A stretch of 45,880 nt of DNA from Firm-08 sp045546995 (GCA_045546995.1 JAZQDW010000066.1:1-45880), one strand, 5' to 3'; shown: positions 8,154 to 16,948, counted from the stretch's first letter. The notes: a model not told the origin generated them from the sequence alone. Made by a program: numbers and translations.

Positions 8154-9167
8154 ATGAAAATCATTTTGGGTGCCATCAAAGAGTTTAATGACGATGCGCT
8201 GCTTATGGCGCGGCAACTGGGCGCCGAGGGATTTCATTTCAACACACCGCCGATCGCCACTGAGGAGGAGAATTTTTGGACGGAACGAGCCCTTACGTGG
8301 CTCAAAGAATACACCGAAAAATTTGACTTGAAGCTGGAAATGATTGAAAACGTTCCTGTCAGATTTTTTGATAAAATTATGTTGGGTACGTCCGGCCGTG
8401 ACGAGCAGATTGAAAACTATATAAAGACCATACACAATATGGGTAAGGTGGGTATTCCCATTCTGGGTCATCATTTTTGCCCCACCTGGGCGTGGAGAAC
8501 GAGTATCATCACGCCTGTTCGCGGCGGCGCCACCGCTTCGTCCTTTGATGCTGCGCTTGCCGAAAATGGTGTGAATGCCTATGCCGTCAGCGCAAAGCAT
8601 ATGGTGGATCTGAAAACCGCAGGTGTCCTGCCGACTGCCGAGGAATTGTGGAAAAACTACGAGTACTTTGCTCGAGCTGTAATGCCCGAGGCTGAAAAGG
8701 CGGGCATCAAACTGATCGTTCACCCCTCCGATCCGCCGCTGAAACAAGTGGCAGGTGTGGACCGTATCTTTATTTCTGTAGAGGATTTTGAAAAAGCAGA
8801 AAAAATCGCCAATAGCTCCGCTTTCGGCATCAACTTCTGCATCGGCACCTTCTCCCAACTGGGCGGCGAAGAAAAGGTGATGGAAATGATTGAAAAATTT
8901 GTTGTCCGAGGCAAGGTGAATATGATTCATTTCCGTGACGTCATCGGCACGGTGGACAACTTCACCGAGTGCTTCTTGGGCGACGGCAGAATGAACCCCG
9001 CCCGTGTGATGAAATCCCTTGTGGATCACGGCTACGACGGCCTGATGTTGGATGACCACGTGCCCTTCCTGACGGGGGACACCCGTTGGGGTCACACCGC
9101 TCGTGCCAACGCCTTCGGTTACCTGCGGGGTATGCTTGCGGCGATCCGTACCGTTTCAAAACCGTAA
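8154..9167 (+). CDS. Mannonate dehydratase (UxuA) family protein
   Basis: 337 aa from the ATG at 8154, one base after the SDR stop codon. The TIM-barrel pattern of UxuA is recognisable: LIVHPSDPPL, INFCIGTFSQL, MIHFRDVIG and GYDGLMLDDHVP, followed by a conserved Trp-Gly-His tail and AFGYLRGMLAA. UxuA converts D-mannonate to 2-keto-3-deoxygluconate and water using Mn2+ or Fe2+. The segment HHFCPTWAWRTSI differs from the classical NFMPVLDWTRT region, and the protein is at the short end for the family, so it may act on a different sugar acid. Last gene before a terminator. Confidence 0.78.
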   Translation: MKIILGAIKEFNDDALLMARQLGAEGFHFNTPPIATEEENFWTERALTWLKEYTEKFDLKLEMIENVPVRFFDKIMLGTSGRDEQIENYIKTIHNMGKVGIPILGHHFCPTWAWRTSIITPVRGGATASSFDAALAENGVNAYAVSAKHMVDLKTAGVLPTAEELWKNYEYFARAVMPEAEKAGIKLIVHPSDPPLKQVAGVDRIFISVEDFEKAEKIANSSAFGINFCIGTFSQLGGEEKVMEMIEKFVVRGKVNMIHFRDVIGTVDNFTECFLGDGRMNPARVMKSLVDHGYDGLMLDDHVPFLTGDTRWGHTARANAFGYLRGMLAAIRTVSKP

Positions 9168-9189
9168 TTTGAATCGATTCTGCAAAATC

Positions 9190-9219
9190 AAAAGCACCCC
9201 GAAGGGTGCTTTTTATTTT
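9190..9219 (+). terminator. Terminator of the glycosidase operon
   Basis: AAAAGCACCC/GGGTGCTTTT, a 10-bp stem with loop CGAA followed by TTATTTT, begins about 20 bp after the UxuA-like stop codon. Confidence 0.9.
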
Positions 9220-9225
9220 GGCTAT

Positions 9226-9278
9226 GGGCTACAAAAAAGATATTTTTGCTGGTTTTGCGTATGAATTTGAACTCTTAC
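9226..9278. repeat. Conserved ~53-bp block next to hairpin array 2
   Basis: GGGCTACAAAAAAGA through TTTTGCGTATG to GAACTCTTAC is nearly identical to 41982-42033, which stands in the same place relative to array 3. On the minus strand it contains GAGTTCAAATTC (GAGTTCGAATCC in the other copy), which resembles a tRNA T-arm core. Confidence 0.8.
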
Positions 9279-9287
9279 GGTTTTTGA

Positions 9288-9456
9288 GTGAAGCACAAGG
9301 CTTCACCTTGCGTGATGCGATGCTGTCGCATCGTGATGTTGCTCACTTTGTTCGCAGTGATGTGATGTTTGGCGCCACACGCCAAAGGCGTGCATCACGG
9401 ACCGCAGGTCTGCATCACGCACGCAGTGTGCATCACTTGCCCGAAAGGGCAAACAT
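9288..9456. repeat. Tandem hairpin array 2
   Basis: Successive short palindromes with unrelated stems: GTGAAGC/GCTTCAC (9288-9306), GATGCGA/TCGCATC (about 9313-9331), a degenerate TCACT/AGTGA unit, TTTGGCG/CGCCAAA overlapping CACGCC/GGCGTG, GGACC/GGTCT, a GCAC/GTGT unit and TTGCCC/GGGCAA (9437-9452). They are separated by GTGATG or its complement CATCAC (TGCATCAC). The design matches array 1 but with a different linker and less regular spacing. It sits 3' of tRNA-Leu on the minus strand. Confidence 0.75.
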
Positions 9457-9461
9457 CGTTG

Positions 9462-9493
9462 AAAAACCGACAAGTCGAAACTTGTCGGTTTTT
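9462..9493 (-). terminator. tRNA-Leu terminator
   Basis: CCGACAAGT/ACTTGTCGG, a 9-bp stem with a CGAA-type loop, flanked by A5 and T5, lies directly after the CCA end of the minus-strand tRNA-Leu. The same 9-bp/4-nt design follows the tRNA-Ser at 42219-42250. Confidence 0.8.
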
Positions 9494-9494
9494 C

Positions 9495-9579
9495 TGGTGC
9501 GGGCGACAGGACTTGAACCTGCACATCGGAAGATACCAGATCCTAAGTCTGGCGCGTCTGCCAATTCCGCCACGCCCGC
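9495..9579 (-). tRNA. tRNA-Leu (anticodon UAG)
   Basis: Read on the minus strand: acceptor GCGGGCG pairs with CGCCCGC; the D arm holds AATTGGCAGA; the anticodon stem CCAGA/TCTGG encloses the loop CTTAGGA (anticodon TAG); a class II variable arm follows; then the T arm CAGGTTCAAGTCCTG and an encoded ACCA end. 85 nt, normal for tRNA-Leu. Confidence 0.97.
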
Positions 9580-9588
9580 GTTTTTTAA

Positions 9589-9617
9589 ATTATACAGTAA
9601 AAAAGATTGTGCAACAA
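9589..9617 (-). promoter_or_regulatory. Likely tRNA-Leu promoter
   Basis: On the minus strand TATAAT (9589-9594) lies about ten bases before the tRNA, with TTGTTG (9612-9617) 17 bp further upstream. The -10 is perfect and the -35 is weak. Confidence 0.45.
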
Positions 9618-9978
9618 GACTTTTGCAACATCAGAAAATTCATCGCAGACGCTGCTGCTCGATATTTTCTGTGTTGCGGCAACAGCTAACCTGCTCGCTT
9701 GACCTGCCACCGGCAGCGATCGCAGTCGCAACTGCCCGTTCCTCCCATTGCGGTGCCCGACTCTGTCGGCGCAGACGGGGCTGCTTGCCAATCGTCGACC
9801 GCTGCTGCTCCTTATTGCTCGCTGCATCGCCCACCGGGCGCGCTCGCAAACGTCCCCACATCCGCATATGCTATTTTTAAAGCGGGATAAAATCATTATA
9901 TGGAAAGAAACAAAAAAAGTCAAGGTCAGGTGGAGAAATTTTGGTGGAAAATAACAAGGGTTTATTTTGTGAAATTCG
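9618..9978. other. Intergenic region between tRNA-Leu and the pyr promoter
   Basis: I see no credible gene here. ORFs exist on both strands but none has a ribosome binding site or a recognisable product; the codons are rich in Cys, Arg and Ser, as expected from noncoding GC-rich DNA. Confidence 0.5.
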
Positions 9979-10007
9979 TTGACAAAGAGGGGAGAGGGTG
10001 GTATAAT
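9979..10007 (+). promoter_or_regulatory. Consensus sigma-A promoter of the pyr operon
   Basis: TTGACA (9979-9984), a 17-bp spacer and TATAAT (10002-10007): a perfect vegetative promoter. Such strength fits control by attenuation downstream rather than by an activator. Confidence 0.93.
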
Positions 10008-10014
10008 ATTCGTG

Positions 10015-10182
10015 GCTTATAAGGGGACGAAAACGTGCCCGGCCACCGCCACTATTGGCTTGAAATAAATCTTTAATGGGCGATCCCGAGAGGTCGGCAA
10101 GATTGTAAAATAGAAGGGTACGGTAAGACCGTATCTCTACATTGTCGTGTCTTGCCCCCGTGGGTAAGGCATTTTTTGTTTT
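10015..10182 (+). promoter_or_regulatory. PyrR-type attenuation leader of the pyr operon
   Basis: The leader contains TCCCGAGAGGTC (10084-10095), matching the PyrR recognition loop UCCnGnGAGGYU, enclosed by AATCTT (10069-10074) and AAGATT (10099-10104). A second hairpin, TACGGT/ACCGTA (about 10118-10133), follows, and then an intrinsic terminator CTTGCCC/GGGTAAG (10151-10168) with a T-rich tail. By analogy with Bacillus, UMP-bound PyrR would stabilise the first hairpin and let the terminator form. pyrR itself is not in the window. Confidence 0.88.
10151..10177 (+). terminator. Attenuator terminator upstream of pyrC
   Basis: CTTGCCC, loop CCGT, GGGTAAG (one G-U pair), then GCATTTTTT. It lies 20 bp before the pyrC start, as expected for the regulated terminator of a PyrR leader. 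Confidence 0.82.
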
Positions 10183-10196
10183 CAGGAGGAACGTTT

Positions 10197-11396
10197 ATGG
10201 CAGACATTAAGGCAAAAATCTACGGACAAAAGGAATTTGCGGACAGCGTCAGTGCCCGTCTTTTGAGCGTTGATATGAGTGCCTTTAATGCCCCTCAATA
10301 CGTTATTTTTCCCGGCTTTTGCGATGTGCATGTGCATTTTCGTGAGCCGGGTTTTTCTTATAAAGAGACCATTTTAAGTGGGAGTCGGGCGGCCGCTGCC
10401 GGCGGATACACCGCCGTGTGCACCATGCCCAATCTTGATCCGGTGCCCGACAGCGCCGAGCATCTGCAACAACAGCAGGAACTGATCGATCGGGATGCCT
10501 GCATCCACGTTTACCCCTACGGCGCCATTACGGTGGGGCAAAAAGGGGAAGAACTGGCAGACTTTGCCGCTATGCAGGGCGCCATTGCCTTTTCCGATGA
10601 TGGCAGAGGTGTGCAGGATATCGAAATGATGCGTTCAGCCATGCAGCAGGCTAAGACCTTGGGCAAAAAGATCGTGGCCCACTGCGAGGATAACAGCCTG
10701 CTGCGCGGCGGCTATATTCACGAGGGAGAATATGCGGCGGCGCACGGACATAAGGGGATCTGCTCGGAAAGCGAGTGGGGGCCCATCGTTCGGGATATCG
10801 GCTTGTTGCGTGAAACCGGATGCCCCTATCACGTCTGTCATATTTCCGCCGCAGAGAGCGTGGAGGCCATCCGACAGGCCAAGGCAGACGGCGTGGACAT
10901 CACCTGTGAGACCGGGCCTCATTATCTGGTACTGGATGACGGTGATCTGCAGGAGGATGGCAGATTTAAAATGAATCCGCCCCTGCGTTCCCCTCGGGAT
11001 CGTGAGGCATTGGTTCGAGGCATACAGGATGGCACCATTGATATGATCGCCACCGATCACGCCCCGCATTCTACCGAGGAAAAGGGGAAGGGGTTGGCCG
11101 GCAGCGCCTTTGGCATCGTCGGTATCGAAACCGCCTTTCCCGTGATGTATACTCATCTGGTAAAACCGGGGTTGATCACTATGGAACGGTTGCTGGAACT
11201 GTTGGTCACCGCTCCGAGAAAGCGGTTTGACATCCCCCTGGGACTGGATTTCAGTGTGTGGGATCTTTCCGAGGAATATGTGGTCGACCCGCAGGAATTT
11301 CTATCTATGGGTCACGCCACGCCCTTCGCCGGTCATCGCCTGTACGGACGGTGTGTCTGCACCGTGTGTGACGGCAAAATTGTGTATAAAAAATAA
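10197..11396 (+). CDS. pyrC: Dihydroorotase, class I
   Basis: 399 aa from the ATG at 10197, which follows CAGGAGG; an earlier in-frame start at 10152 falls inside the attenuator. It catalyses cyclisation of carbamoyl aspartate to dihydroorotate in UMP synthesis. HVHFREPG near residue 45 is the zinc-binding signature of the class I (Bacillus-type) enzyme, and ATDHAPHS near 287 holds the catalytic Asp. TGPHYL and MNPPLR are also typical. The length is a little short of the usual ~425 aa. First gene of the pyr operon. Confidence 0.96.
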   Translation: MADIKAKIYGQKEFADSVSARLLSVDMSAFNAPQYVIFPGFCDVHVHFREPGFSYKETILSGSRAAAAGGYTAVCTMPNLDPVPDSAEHLQQQQELIDRDACIHVYPYGAITVGQKGEELADFAAMQGAIAFSDDGRGVQDIEMMRSAMQQAKTLGKKIVAHCEDNSLLRGGYIHEGEYAAAHGHKGICSESEWGPIVRDIGLLRETGCPYHVCHISAAESVEAIRQAKADGVDITCETGPHYLVLDDGDLQEDGRFKMNPPLRSPRDREALVRGIQDGTIDMIATDHAPHSTEEKGKGLAGSAFGIVGIETAFPVMYTHLVKPGLITMERLLELLVTAPRKRFDIPLGLDFSVWDLSEEYVVDPQEFLSMGHATPFAGHRLYGRCVCTVCDGKIVYKK

Positions 11397-11426
11397 TGGA
11401 TATAGATAATTTAGGAGGCAAAAACA

Positions 11427-14400
11427 ATGGCAAAACGTACTGATATCAAAAAAATTCTCATCATCGGCTCCGGTCCCATCGTCATCGGCCAGGCGGCTGA
11501 ATTTGACTACGCCGGCACCCAGGCTTGCCTGGCACTGAAGGAGGAGGGCTACGAGGTCGTACTCTGTAACTCCAATCCTGCCACCATTATGACCGATACC
11601 ACCATCGCTGATAAGGTATATATGGAACCGCTGACGCTGGAATACGTGGCCAAGATCCTGCGCTATGAGCGCCCGGATGCCATCGTTCCCGGCATCGGCG
11701 GTCAGACCGGTCTGAATCTGGCCATGCAACTGGAAAAGAAGGGCGTTTTGAAGGAGTGCGGCGTCGAGCTGCTGGGCACCTCTTCCGAAAGCATCGAGCG
11801 AGCAGAGGACAGAGAACTGTTTAAAGAGCTGTGTCAGTCCATCGGTGAGCCCACCATTCCCTCTGAGATCACCTATTCTCTGGAAGAGGCCAAGGAGGCG
11901 GCCGAGCGTATCGGTTATCCCGTCGTACTGCGTCCCGCCTTTACGTTGGGCGGTACCGGCGGTGGCTTTGCTTATAACGAAGAAGAGCTCATCGAGGTCG
12001 GCCTTAACGCCTTTAAGCTCTCTCCCGTGCATCAGGTTTTGATCGAAAAGAGCGTAAAGGGCTATAAGGAGATCGAATTTGAGGTCATGCGTGACTCCAA
12101 CGATCACGCCATCACCATCTGCGGTATGGAAAATATCGATCCCGTTGGTGTGCATACCGGTGATAGCTTGGTCGTTGCCCCTATTATGACCCTGTCCAAA
12201 GAGGACGAAAAAATGCTCAATGACAGCGCCATCAAGCTGATCAAGGAGCTGAAGATCGAGGGCGGCTGTAACGTTCAGTTTGCGCTCAACCCCAATTCCA
12301 GTGAATATTATCTTATCGAGGTCAATCCCCGCGTATCCCGTTCCTCTGCGCTGGCCTCCAAGGCCTCGGGTTATCCCATCGCCCGCGTAACGGCCAAGAT
12401 CGCCGTGGGTATGGCGCTGGAGGATATCGCCATTGCCAATACCAACGCCGCCTTCGAGCCGGCGCTGGATTACGTCATTGCCAAGCTGCCCCGTTTCCCC
12501 TTTGATAAATTCGCCAACGCCCCCAACACCTTGGGCACGCAGATGAAGGCAACGGGTGAGATCATGGGCATCGGCACTACGCTGGAGGAATGTCTGCTGA
12601 AGGGTGTCCGTTCGCTGGAGATCGGCGCCTGCCATTTCTATCTGCCCAAGTTTGACAGTATGAGCGTTGAAGAACTGAAGGCATACATTTTGGAATTCAA
12701 GGACGACAATATCTTTGCCGTGGCTCAGCTGATGCGTTTGGGCACCTCTGTTGCCGAACTGTACGAATTGACCAAGATCACGCCCTTCTTCCTGGAGGCC
12801 ATTGATCGGATCATCAAGATGGAGCCGGTGATCAAGGCGGCTCCTATGGATCTTGCCGTATTGGCCGAGGCCAAAAAGATGGGCTTTGGCGATCAGTTTA
12901 TTGCCAAGCTCTGGAACGTCAAGGAGATCGAGGTTTACAACCTGCGTAAAGAAAACGGTATGTTCCCCGTGTACAAAATGGTGGACACCTGCCATACCGG
13001 CGCTTATATTCCGTATTTCTATTCCTCCTACCATGGCGAAAACGCCAGCGTGCTGACCGATAAAAAGAAAATCGTGGTGCTGGGCGCCGGTCCCATTCGC
13101 ATCGGTCAGGGTGTTGAGTTTGACTATTCCACCGTACACGCCGTTACCACCATTAAAAACTCCGGTTACGAGGCCATTATTATCAACAATAACCCCGAAA
13201 CCGTTTCCACCGACTACACCACCGCAGATAAACTGTATTTCGAGCCGCTGACCACCGAGGACGTTATGAACATCATCGAGTTTGAAAAACCGGAGGGTGT
13301 TATCGCTTCTCTCGGCGGACAGACCGCCATCAACCTGGCCGATCCGCTGATGCAACGCGGTGTCAAGATCATCGGTACCGATTGCGCTGCCATCGAACGC
13401 GCTGAAAACCGTGACAGTTTTGAAAAGATTTTGAAAGAGCTTAACATCCCGCAGCCCAAGGGTCAGGCGGTTACCAATATCGAGGACGGTATTGCCGCCG
13501 CCGCCAAGATCGGCTATCCCGTATTGGTGCGTCCCTCCTTTGTTCTGGGTGGTCGCGCCATGCAGATCGTGGCAGGGGAGGAGCAGCTGCGCCAGTACCT
13601 CAAGACCGCCGTTGAGATCGACGAGGACAAGCCGGTATTGGTCGACAAATATATCCAGGGTAAAGAGGTCGAGGTGGATGCCATCTGCGACGGTAAGGAC
13701 GTGTTTGTTCCCGGTATTATGGAACTGGTCGAGCGTACCGGCGTTCACTCCGGTGACTCCATCAGCGTATATCCCACCTTCTCCATCTCCGATAAGGTAC
13801 GCGGTACCATTCTGCAGTACGCCAAGAAACTGGGTATGGGCATCGGTATCATCGGTCTGTACAACATTCAGTTTATCGTCGATAAAAACGATGACGTTTA
13901 TATCATCGAGGTCAACCCCCGTTCTTCCCGTACCGTTCCCTTCCTGTCCAAGGCCACGGGCTACTCGCTGGCTGATATCGCCACCGAGGTCATTATGGGT
14001 AAGAGCCTGAAGGAACAGGGGATCTTCAATATCTATCCCGAGGAAAAGAAGCGCTGGTACGTCAAGGTGCCCGTATTCTCCTTTAACAAGATCAAGGGTC
14101 TGGATGCCTACCTTTCTCCCGAAATGAAATCCACCGGTGAGGCCATCGGTTATGATGACAAGCTCAACCGCGCGCTCTTTAAGGCGCTGCAGGCCAGCGG
14201 TATGAAACTGCAGAACTACGGCACTGTTTTCGCCACCATTTCCGATAAAGATAAAGAGGAGGCTTTGCCGCTGATTCGCCGTTTCTACAACCTCGGCTTT
14301 AACATTCAGGCCACTGCCGGCACCGCCGAATTCTTGAAGAAAAACGGCATCCGTACCCACGTGCTGGGCAAGATCAGCGAGGGCAGTGAGGAGATCGCCG

Positions 14401-14600
14401 ACGCCCTGCGCCAGGGTCATATCGCCTACGTTATCAACACCCGTGATATCAACTCGATGGGGCAGGCCAGCGACGGTTATGAGATCCGCCGCATCTCCAC
14501 CGAGAACAACGTGACGATGTTTACCAACCTCGACACCGTCAACGTTCTGCTGGACGTGCTGGAAGAGACAACGTTGACCATTTCCACCATCGACGCTTAA
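11427..14600 (+). CDS. carB: Carbamoyl-phosphate synthase large subunit
   Basis: 1057 aa, close to the usual ~1070. It makes carbamoyl phosphate from bicarbonate, ammonia and two ATP. The two homologous halves are clear: IIGSGPIVIGQAAEFDYAGT at the start and VLGAGPIRIGQGVEFDYSTV near residue 550, each followed by an ATP-grasp domain (PVVLRPAFTLGGTGGG; PVLVRPSFVLGGRAM). The C-terminal ~130 residues form the MGS-like allosteric domain. RBS AGGAGG. The small glutaminase subunit carA is normally adjacent but is absent here, so it must be elsewhere. Confidence 0.97.
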   Translation: MAKRTDIKKILIIGSGPIVIGQAAEFDYAGTQACLALKEEGYEVVLCNSNPATIMTDTTIADKVYMEPLTLEYVAKILRYERPDAIVPGIGGQTGLNLAMQLEKKGVLKECGVELLGTSSESIERAEDRELFKELCQSIGEPTIPSEITYSLEEAKEAAERIGYPVVLRPAFTLGGTGGGFAYNEEELIEVGLNAFKLSPVHQVLIEKSVKGYKEIEFEVMRDSNDHAITICGMENIDPVGVHTGDSLVVAPIMTLSKEDEKMLNDSAIKLIKELKIEGGCNVQFALNPNSSEYYLIEVNPRVSRSSALASKASGYPIARVTAKIAVGMALEDIAIANTNAAFEPALDYVIAKLPRFPFDKFANAPNTLGTQMKATGEIMGIGTTLEECLLKGVRSLEIGACHFYLPKFDSMSVEELKAYILEFKDDNIFAVAQLMRLGTSVAELYELTKITPFFLEAIDRIIKMEPVIKAAPMDLAVLAEAKKMGFGDQFIAKLWNVKEIEVYNLRKENGMFPVYKMVDTCHTGAYIPYFYSSYHGENASVLTDKKKIVVLGAGPIRIGQGVEFDYSTVHAVTTIKNSGYEAIIINNNPETVSTDYTTADKLYFEPLTTEDVMNIIEFEKPEGVIASLGGQTAINLADPLMQRGVKIIGTDCAAIERAENRDSFEKILKELNIPQPKGQAVTNIEDGIAAAAKIGYPVLVRPSFVLGGRAMQIVAGEEQLRQYLKTAVEIDEDKPVLVDKYIQGKEVEVDAICDGKDVFVPGIMELVERTGVHSGDSISVYPTFSISDKVRGTILQYAKKLGMGIGIIGLYNIQFIVDKNDDVYIIEVNPRSSRTVPFLSKATGYSLADIATEVIMGKSLKEQGIFNIYPEEKKRWYVKVPVFSFNKIKGLDAYLSPEMKSTGEAIGYDDKLNRALFKALQASGMKLQNYGTVFATISDKDKEEALPLIRRFYNLGFNIQATAGTAEFLKKNGIRTHVLGKISEGSEEIADALRQGHIAYVINTRDINSMGQASDGYEIRRISTENNVTMFTNLDTVNVLLDVLEETTLTISTIDA

Positions 14601-14612
14601 GGGAGTATATCC

Positions 14613-15347
14613 ATGAAGCAAGTTATTTTTAGTATCCAAGAGAATATCGCCCTCACCGATACCGTCTATAAAATGACGTTGTCGGGGGATACCGCGGGTA
14701 TTGCCTGCGGCCAGTTTGTCAATCTCAAGCTGGACGGACTCTATCTGCGCCGCCCCATTTCCGTGTGTGATTGCGCGGAAGGGGAGTTGACCATCGTATA
14801 TAAGGTGGTGGGCAAGGGCACCGAACAGATGAGTCGTATGACCGCCGGTCAATCGGTGGACGTCCTTACGGGACTTGGCAACGGCTATGATCTTTCGCCC
14901 TGCGGCGAAACGGCGCTGTTGCTTGGCGGCGGCGTAGGTGTGCCGCCCCTCTACAAGCTGGCAAAAGAGCTGATCTCTGCCGGCAAAAAGGTCACGGTGG
15001 TACTGGGCTTTAACACCAAAGACGAAATTTTTTATGAAAACGAATTTAAGGCTTTGGGGGCGGACGTCAGGGTCACCACCGCTGACGGCTCCTATGGCAT
15101 CAAGGGCTTTGTGACCGATGCCATTGCCGACGTGAACTATACCTATTTTTACACCTGCGGCCCCGAGCCGATGCTGAAGGCGGTGTATAAGGCTACCAAA
15201 ACCGAGGGCCAGTTCTCCTTCGAGGAGCGTATGGGCTGCGGCTTTGGCGCCTGTATGGGTTGCTCTTGCAAGACCGTCACCGGCTATAAGCGTATTTGTA
15301 AGGACGGACCCGTCCTGCGAAAGGAGGAGATCCTGTGGGCAGACTGA
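14613..15347 (+). CDS. pyrK: Dihydroorotate dehydrogenase B, electron transfer subunit
   Basis: 244 aa. It passes electrons from PyrD to NAD+ through FAD and a [2Fe-2S] centre. YLRRPISVCD is the FAD-binding RxxS-type motif; LLLGGGVGVPPLYKLA starts the NAD-binding half; the C-terminal CGFGACMGCSCK...RICKDGP supplies the iron-sulphur cysteines. Its 3' end overlaps the pyrD start by 13 bases, consistent with the alpha2-beta2 PyrD-PyrK complex. Confidence 0.95.
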   Translation: MKQVIFSIQENIALTDTVYKMTLSGDTAGIACGQFVNLKLDGLYLRRPISVCDCAEGELTIVYKVVGKGTEQMSRMTAGQSVDVLTGLGNGYDLSPCGETALLLGGGVGVPPLYKLAKELISAGKKVTVVLGFNTKDEIFYENEFKALGADVRVTTADGSYGIKGFVTDAIADVNYTYFYTCGPEPMLKAVYKATKTEGQFSFEERMGCGFGACMGCSCKTVTGYKRICKDGPVLRKEEILWAD

Positions 15348-16246
15348 GCGTAAATCTGTGCGGCATCGAGTTGGATAATCCCATTATCCCCGCCAGCGGC
15401 ACCTTCGGCTACGGCTATGAATTTGCCGAGCTGTATGATATCAATTGTCTGGGCTCTTTTTCCTTTAAAGGCACTACCAGAGATCCCCGTTTCGGTAACC
15501 CCACCCCCCGTATTGCCGAATGCCCTATGGGAATGATCAACGCCGTCGGCCTGCAAAACCCCGGTGTAGAGAAGGTCATCACCGAGGAGCTGCCGAAAAT
15601 GCGGAAGGTTTTTCACAAGCCTGTGATGGCAAACGTCAGCGGCTTTTCGGTGGAGGATTATGCCTATACGGTGGAACGTCTCAACGGAGAGAGCGACATC
15701 GGCTGGTTTGAGGTCAACGTCAGCTGTCCTAACGTGCACGGCGGCGGTATGAGCTTTGGTACCAGCCCCGAGGCGGCGGCAGAGGTCACCGCAGCGGTAC
15801 GCAAGGTAACGGACAAGCCGTTGCTGATCAAGCTTTCTCCCAACGTGACCGATATTGTTTCCATTGCCAAGGCGTGTGAGGCGGCAGGCGCCGACGGCAT
15901 CAGCCTGATCAACACCCTGCTGGGAATGCGTATTGATCTTAAGACCAAACGGCCGGTCATCGCCAACAAAATGGGCGGTTTTTCCGGTAGCGCCATCTTT
16001 CCGGTGGCGGTACGGATGGTCTATCAGGTGGCCGGCGCCGTCAGTATCCCCGTGGTGGGTATGGGTGGCGTCAGCAGCGCCGAGGACGTCATCGAATTGA
16101 TGCTGGCCGGCGCTACCGCCGTTGAGGTGGGCGCCGCCAATCTCATCGATCCCTTTGCCTGTAAAACCATTATTGAGGAACTGCCCCGTGTAATGGACAA
16201 GTACGGAATTCATAATTTGAAAGATATTATAGGAGGAGTTAAGTAA
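15335..16246 (+). CDS. pyrD: Dihydroorotate dehydrogenase B (NAD+), catalytic subunit
   Basis: 303 aa, type 1B. It oxidises dihydroorotate to orotate with FMN and works with PyrK. NPIIPASGTFGYG near the N terminus, EVNVSCPNVHGGG with the catalytic Cys of the class 1 enzymes, and PVVGMGGVSSAEDVIEL (FMN phosphate site) are all present. The start is GTG at 15335 inside pyrK, preceded by AAAGGAGGAG. The stop codon directly abuts the pyrF ATG. Confidence 0.96.
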   Translation: MGRLSVNLCGIELDNPIIPASGTFGYGYEFAELYDINCLGSFSFKGTTRDPRFGNPTPRIAECPMGMINAVGLQNPGVEKVITEELPKMRKVFHKPVMANVSGFSVEDYAYTVERLNGESDIGWFEVNVSCPNVHGGGMSFGTSPEAAAEVTAAVRKVTDKPLLIKLSPNVTDIVSIAKACEAAGADGISLINTLLGMRIDLKTKRPVIANKMGGFSGSAIFPVAVRMVYQVAGAVSIPVVGMGGVSSAEDVIELMLAGATAVEVGAANLIDPFACKTIIEELPRVMDKYGIHNLKDIIGGVK

Positions 16247-16948
16247 ATGGGAAAAGACGTAATTGTTGCTTGCGATTTTGCCGGCGCCGAACAGGTGTTT
16301 GCATTTCTGGATAAGTTTGAGGGAAAAAGAAAACCCTTTGTAAAGATCGGTATGGAGCTTTTCTATGCCGCCGGTCCCGATATCGTCCGCGAGATCAAAA
16401 AAAGAGGGCATAAGATCTTTCTTGATCTCAAGCTGCACGATATCCCCAATACCGTTAAAAAGTCGATGAGCGTGCTGTCCGGTCTGGACGTGGATATCAC
16501 CAATCTGCACGCCTCGGGTACCGTACGGATGATGGAGGCCGCCATTGAGGGACTTACCCGTCCCGACGGCACCCGTCCGTTGCTGATTGCCGTCACCCAG
16601 CTGACCTCCACCGATCAGGAGAGTATGGAAACGGATCTGCTTATTAAAGAACCCATTGATCAGGTGGTTATGCATTATGCTGCCAACGCCAAAAAGGCGG
16701 GTCTGGACGGCGTGGTCTGCTCTCCGCTGGAGGCAGGTAAGGTACACGAGCGTTGCGGCAGTGATTTTCTGACCATCACGCCCGGCGTCCGTTTTGCCGA
16801 CGGAGATATCGGCGACCAAAAGCGGGTGATGACCCCTGCCGAGGCCAAAAAGATCGGTTCGGACTATATCGTTGTAGGCCGTCCCATCACCGCCGCAGAG
16901 GATCCGGTAGCCGCCTACGAGCGCTGTGTTGCCGAATTCTGCGATTAA
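16247..16948 (+). CDS. pyrF: Orotidine 5'-phosphate decarboxylase
   Basis: 233 aa, type 1. It decarboxylates OMP to UMP. VACDFAG holds the first catalytic Asp; FLDLKLHDIPNTV is the Asp-x-Lys-x-x-Asp catalytic signature; TPGVRFADGDIGDQKR and GSDYIVVGRPIT form the phosphate site. The RBS GGAGG lies in the end of pyrD. A repeat-filled gap of about 340 bp separates it from pyrE. Confidence 0.97.
   Translation: MGKDVIVACDFAGAEQVFAFLDKFEGKRKPFVKIGMELFYAAGPDIVREIKKRGHKIFLDLKLHDIPNTVKKSMSVLSGLDVDITNLHASGTVRMMEAAIEGLTRPDGTRPLLIAVTQLTSTDQESMETDLLIKEPIDQVVMHYAANAKKAGLDGVVCSPLEAGKVHERCGSDFLTITPGVRFADGDIGDQKRVMTPAEAKKIGSDYIVVGRPITAAEDPVAAYERCVAEFCD

Noticed and set aside
9206..9880. Plus-strand ORF of 224 codons across tRNA-Leu
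   Set aside because: It runs through a hairpin array and a tRNA gene and has no RBS; noncoding.
11301..14852. 1183-codon ORF antisense to carB
   Set aside because: Long only because GC-rich third positions of carB remove stop codons on the other strand; the carB frame is a full, conserved enzyme.
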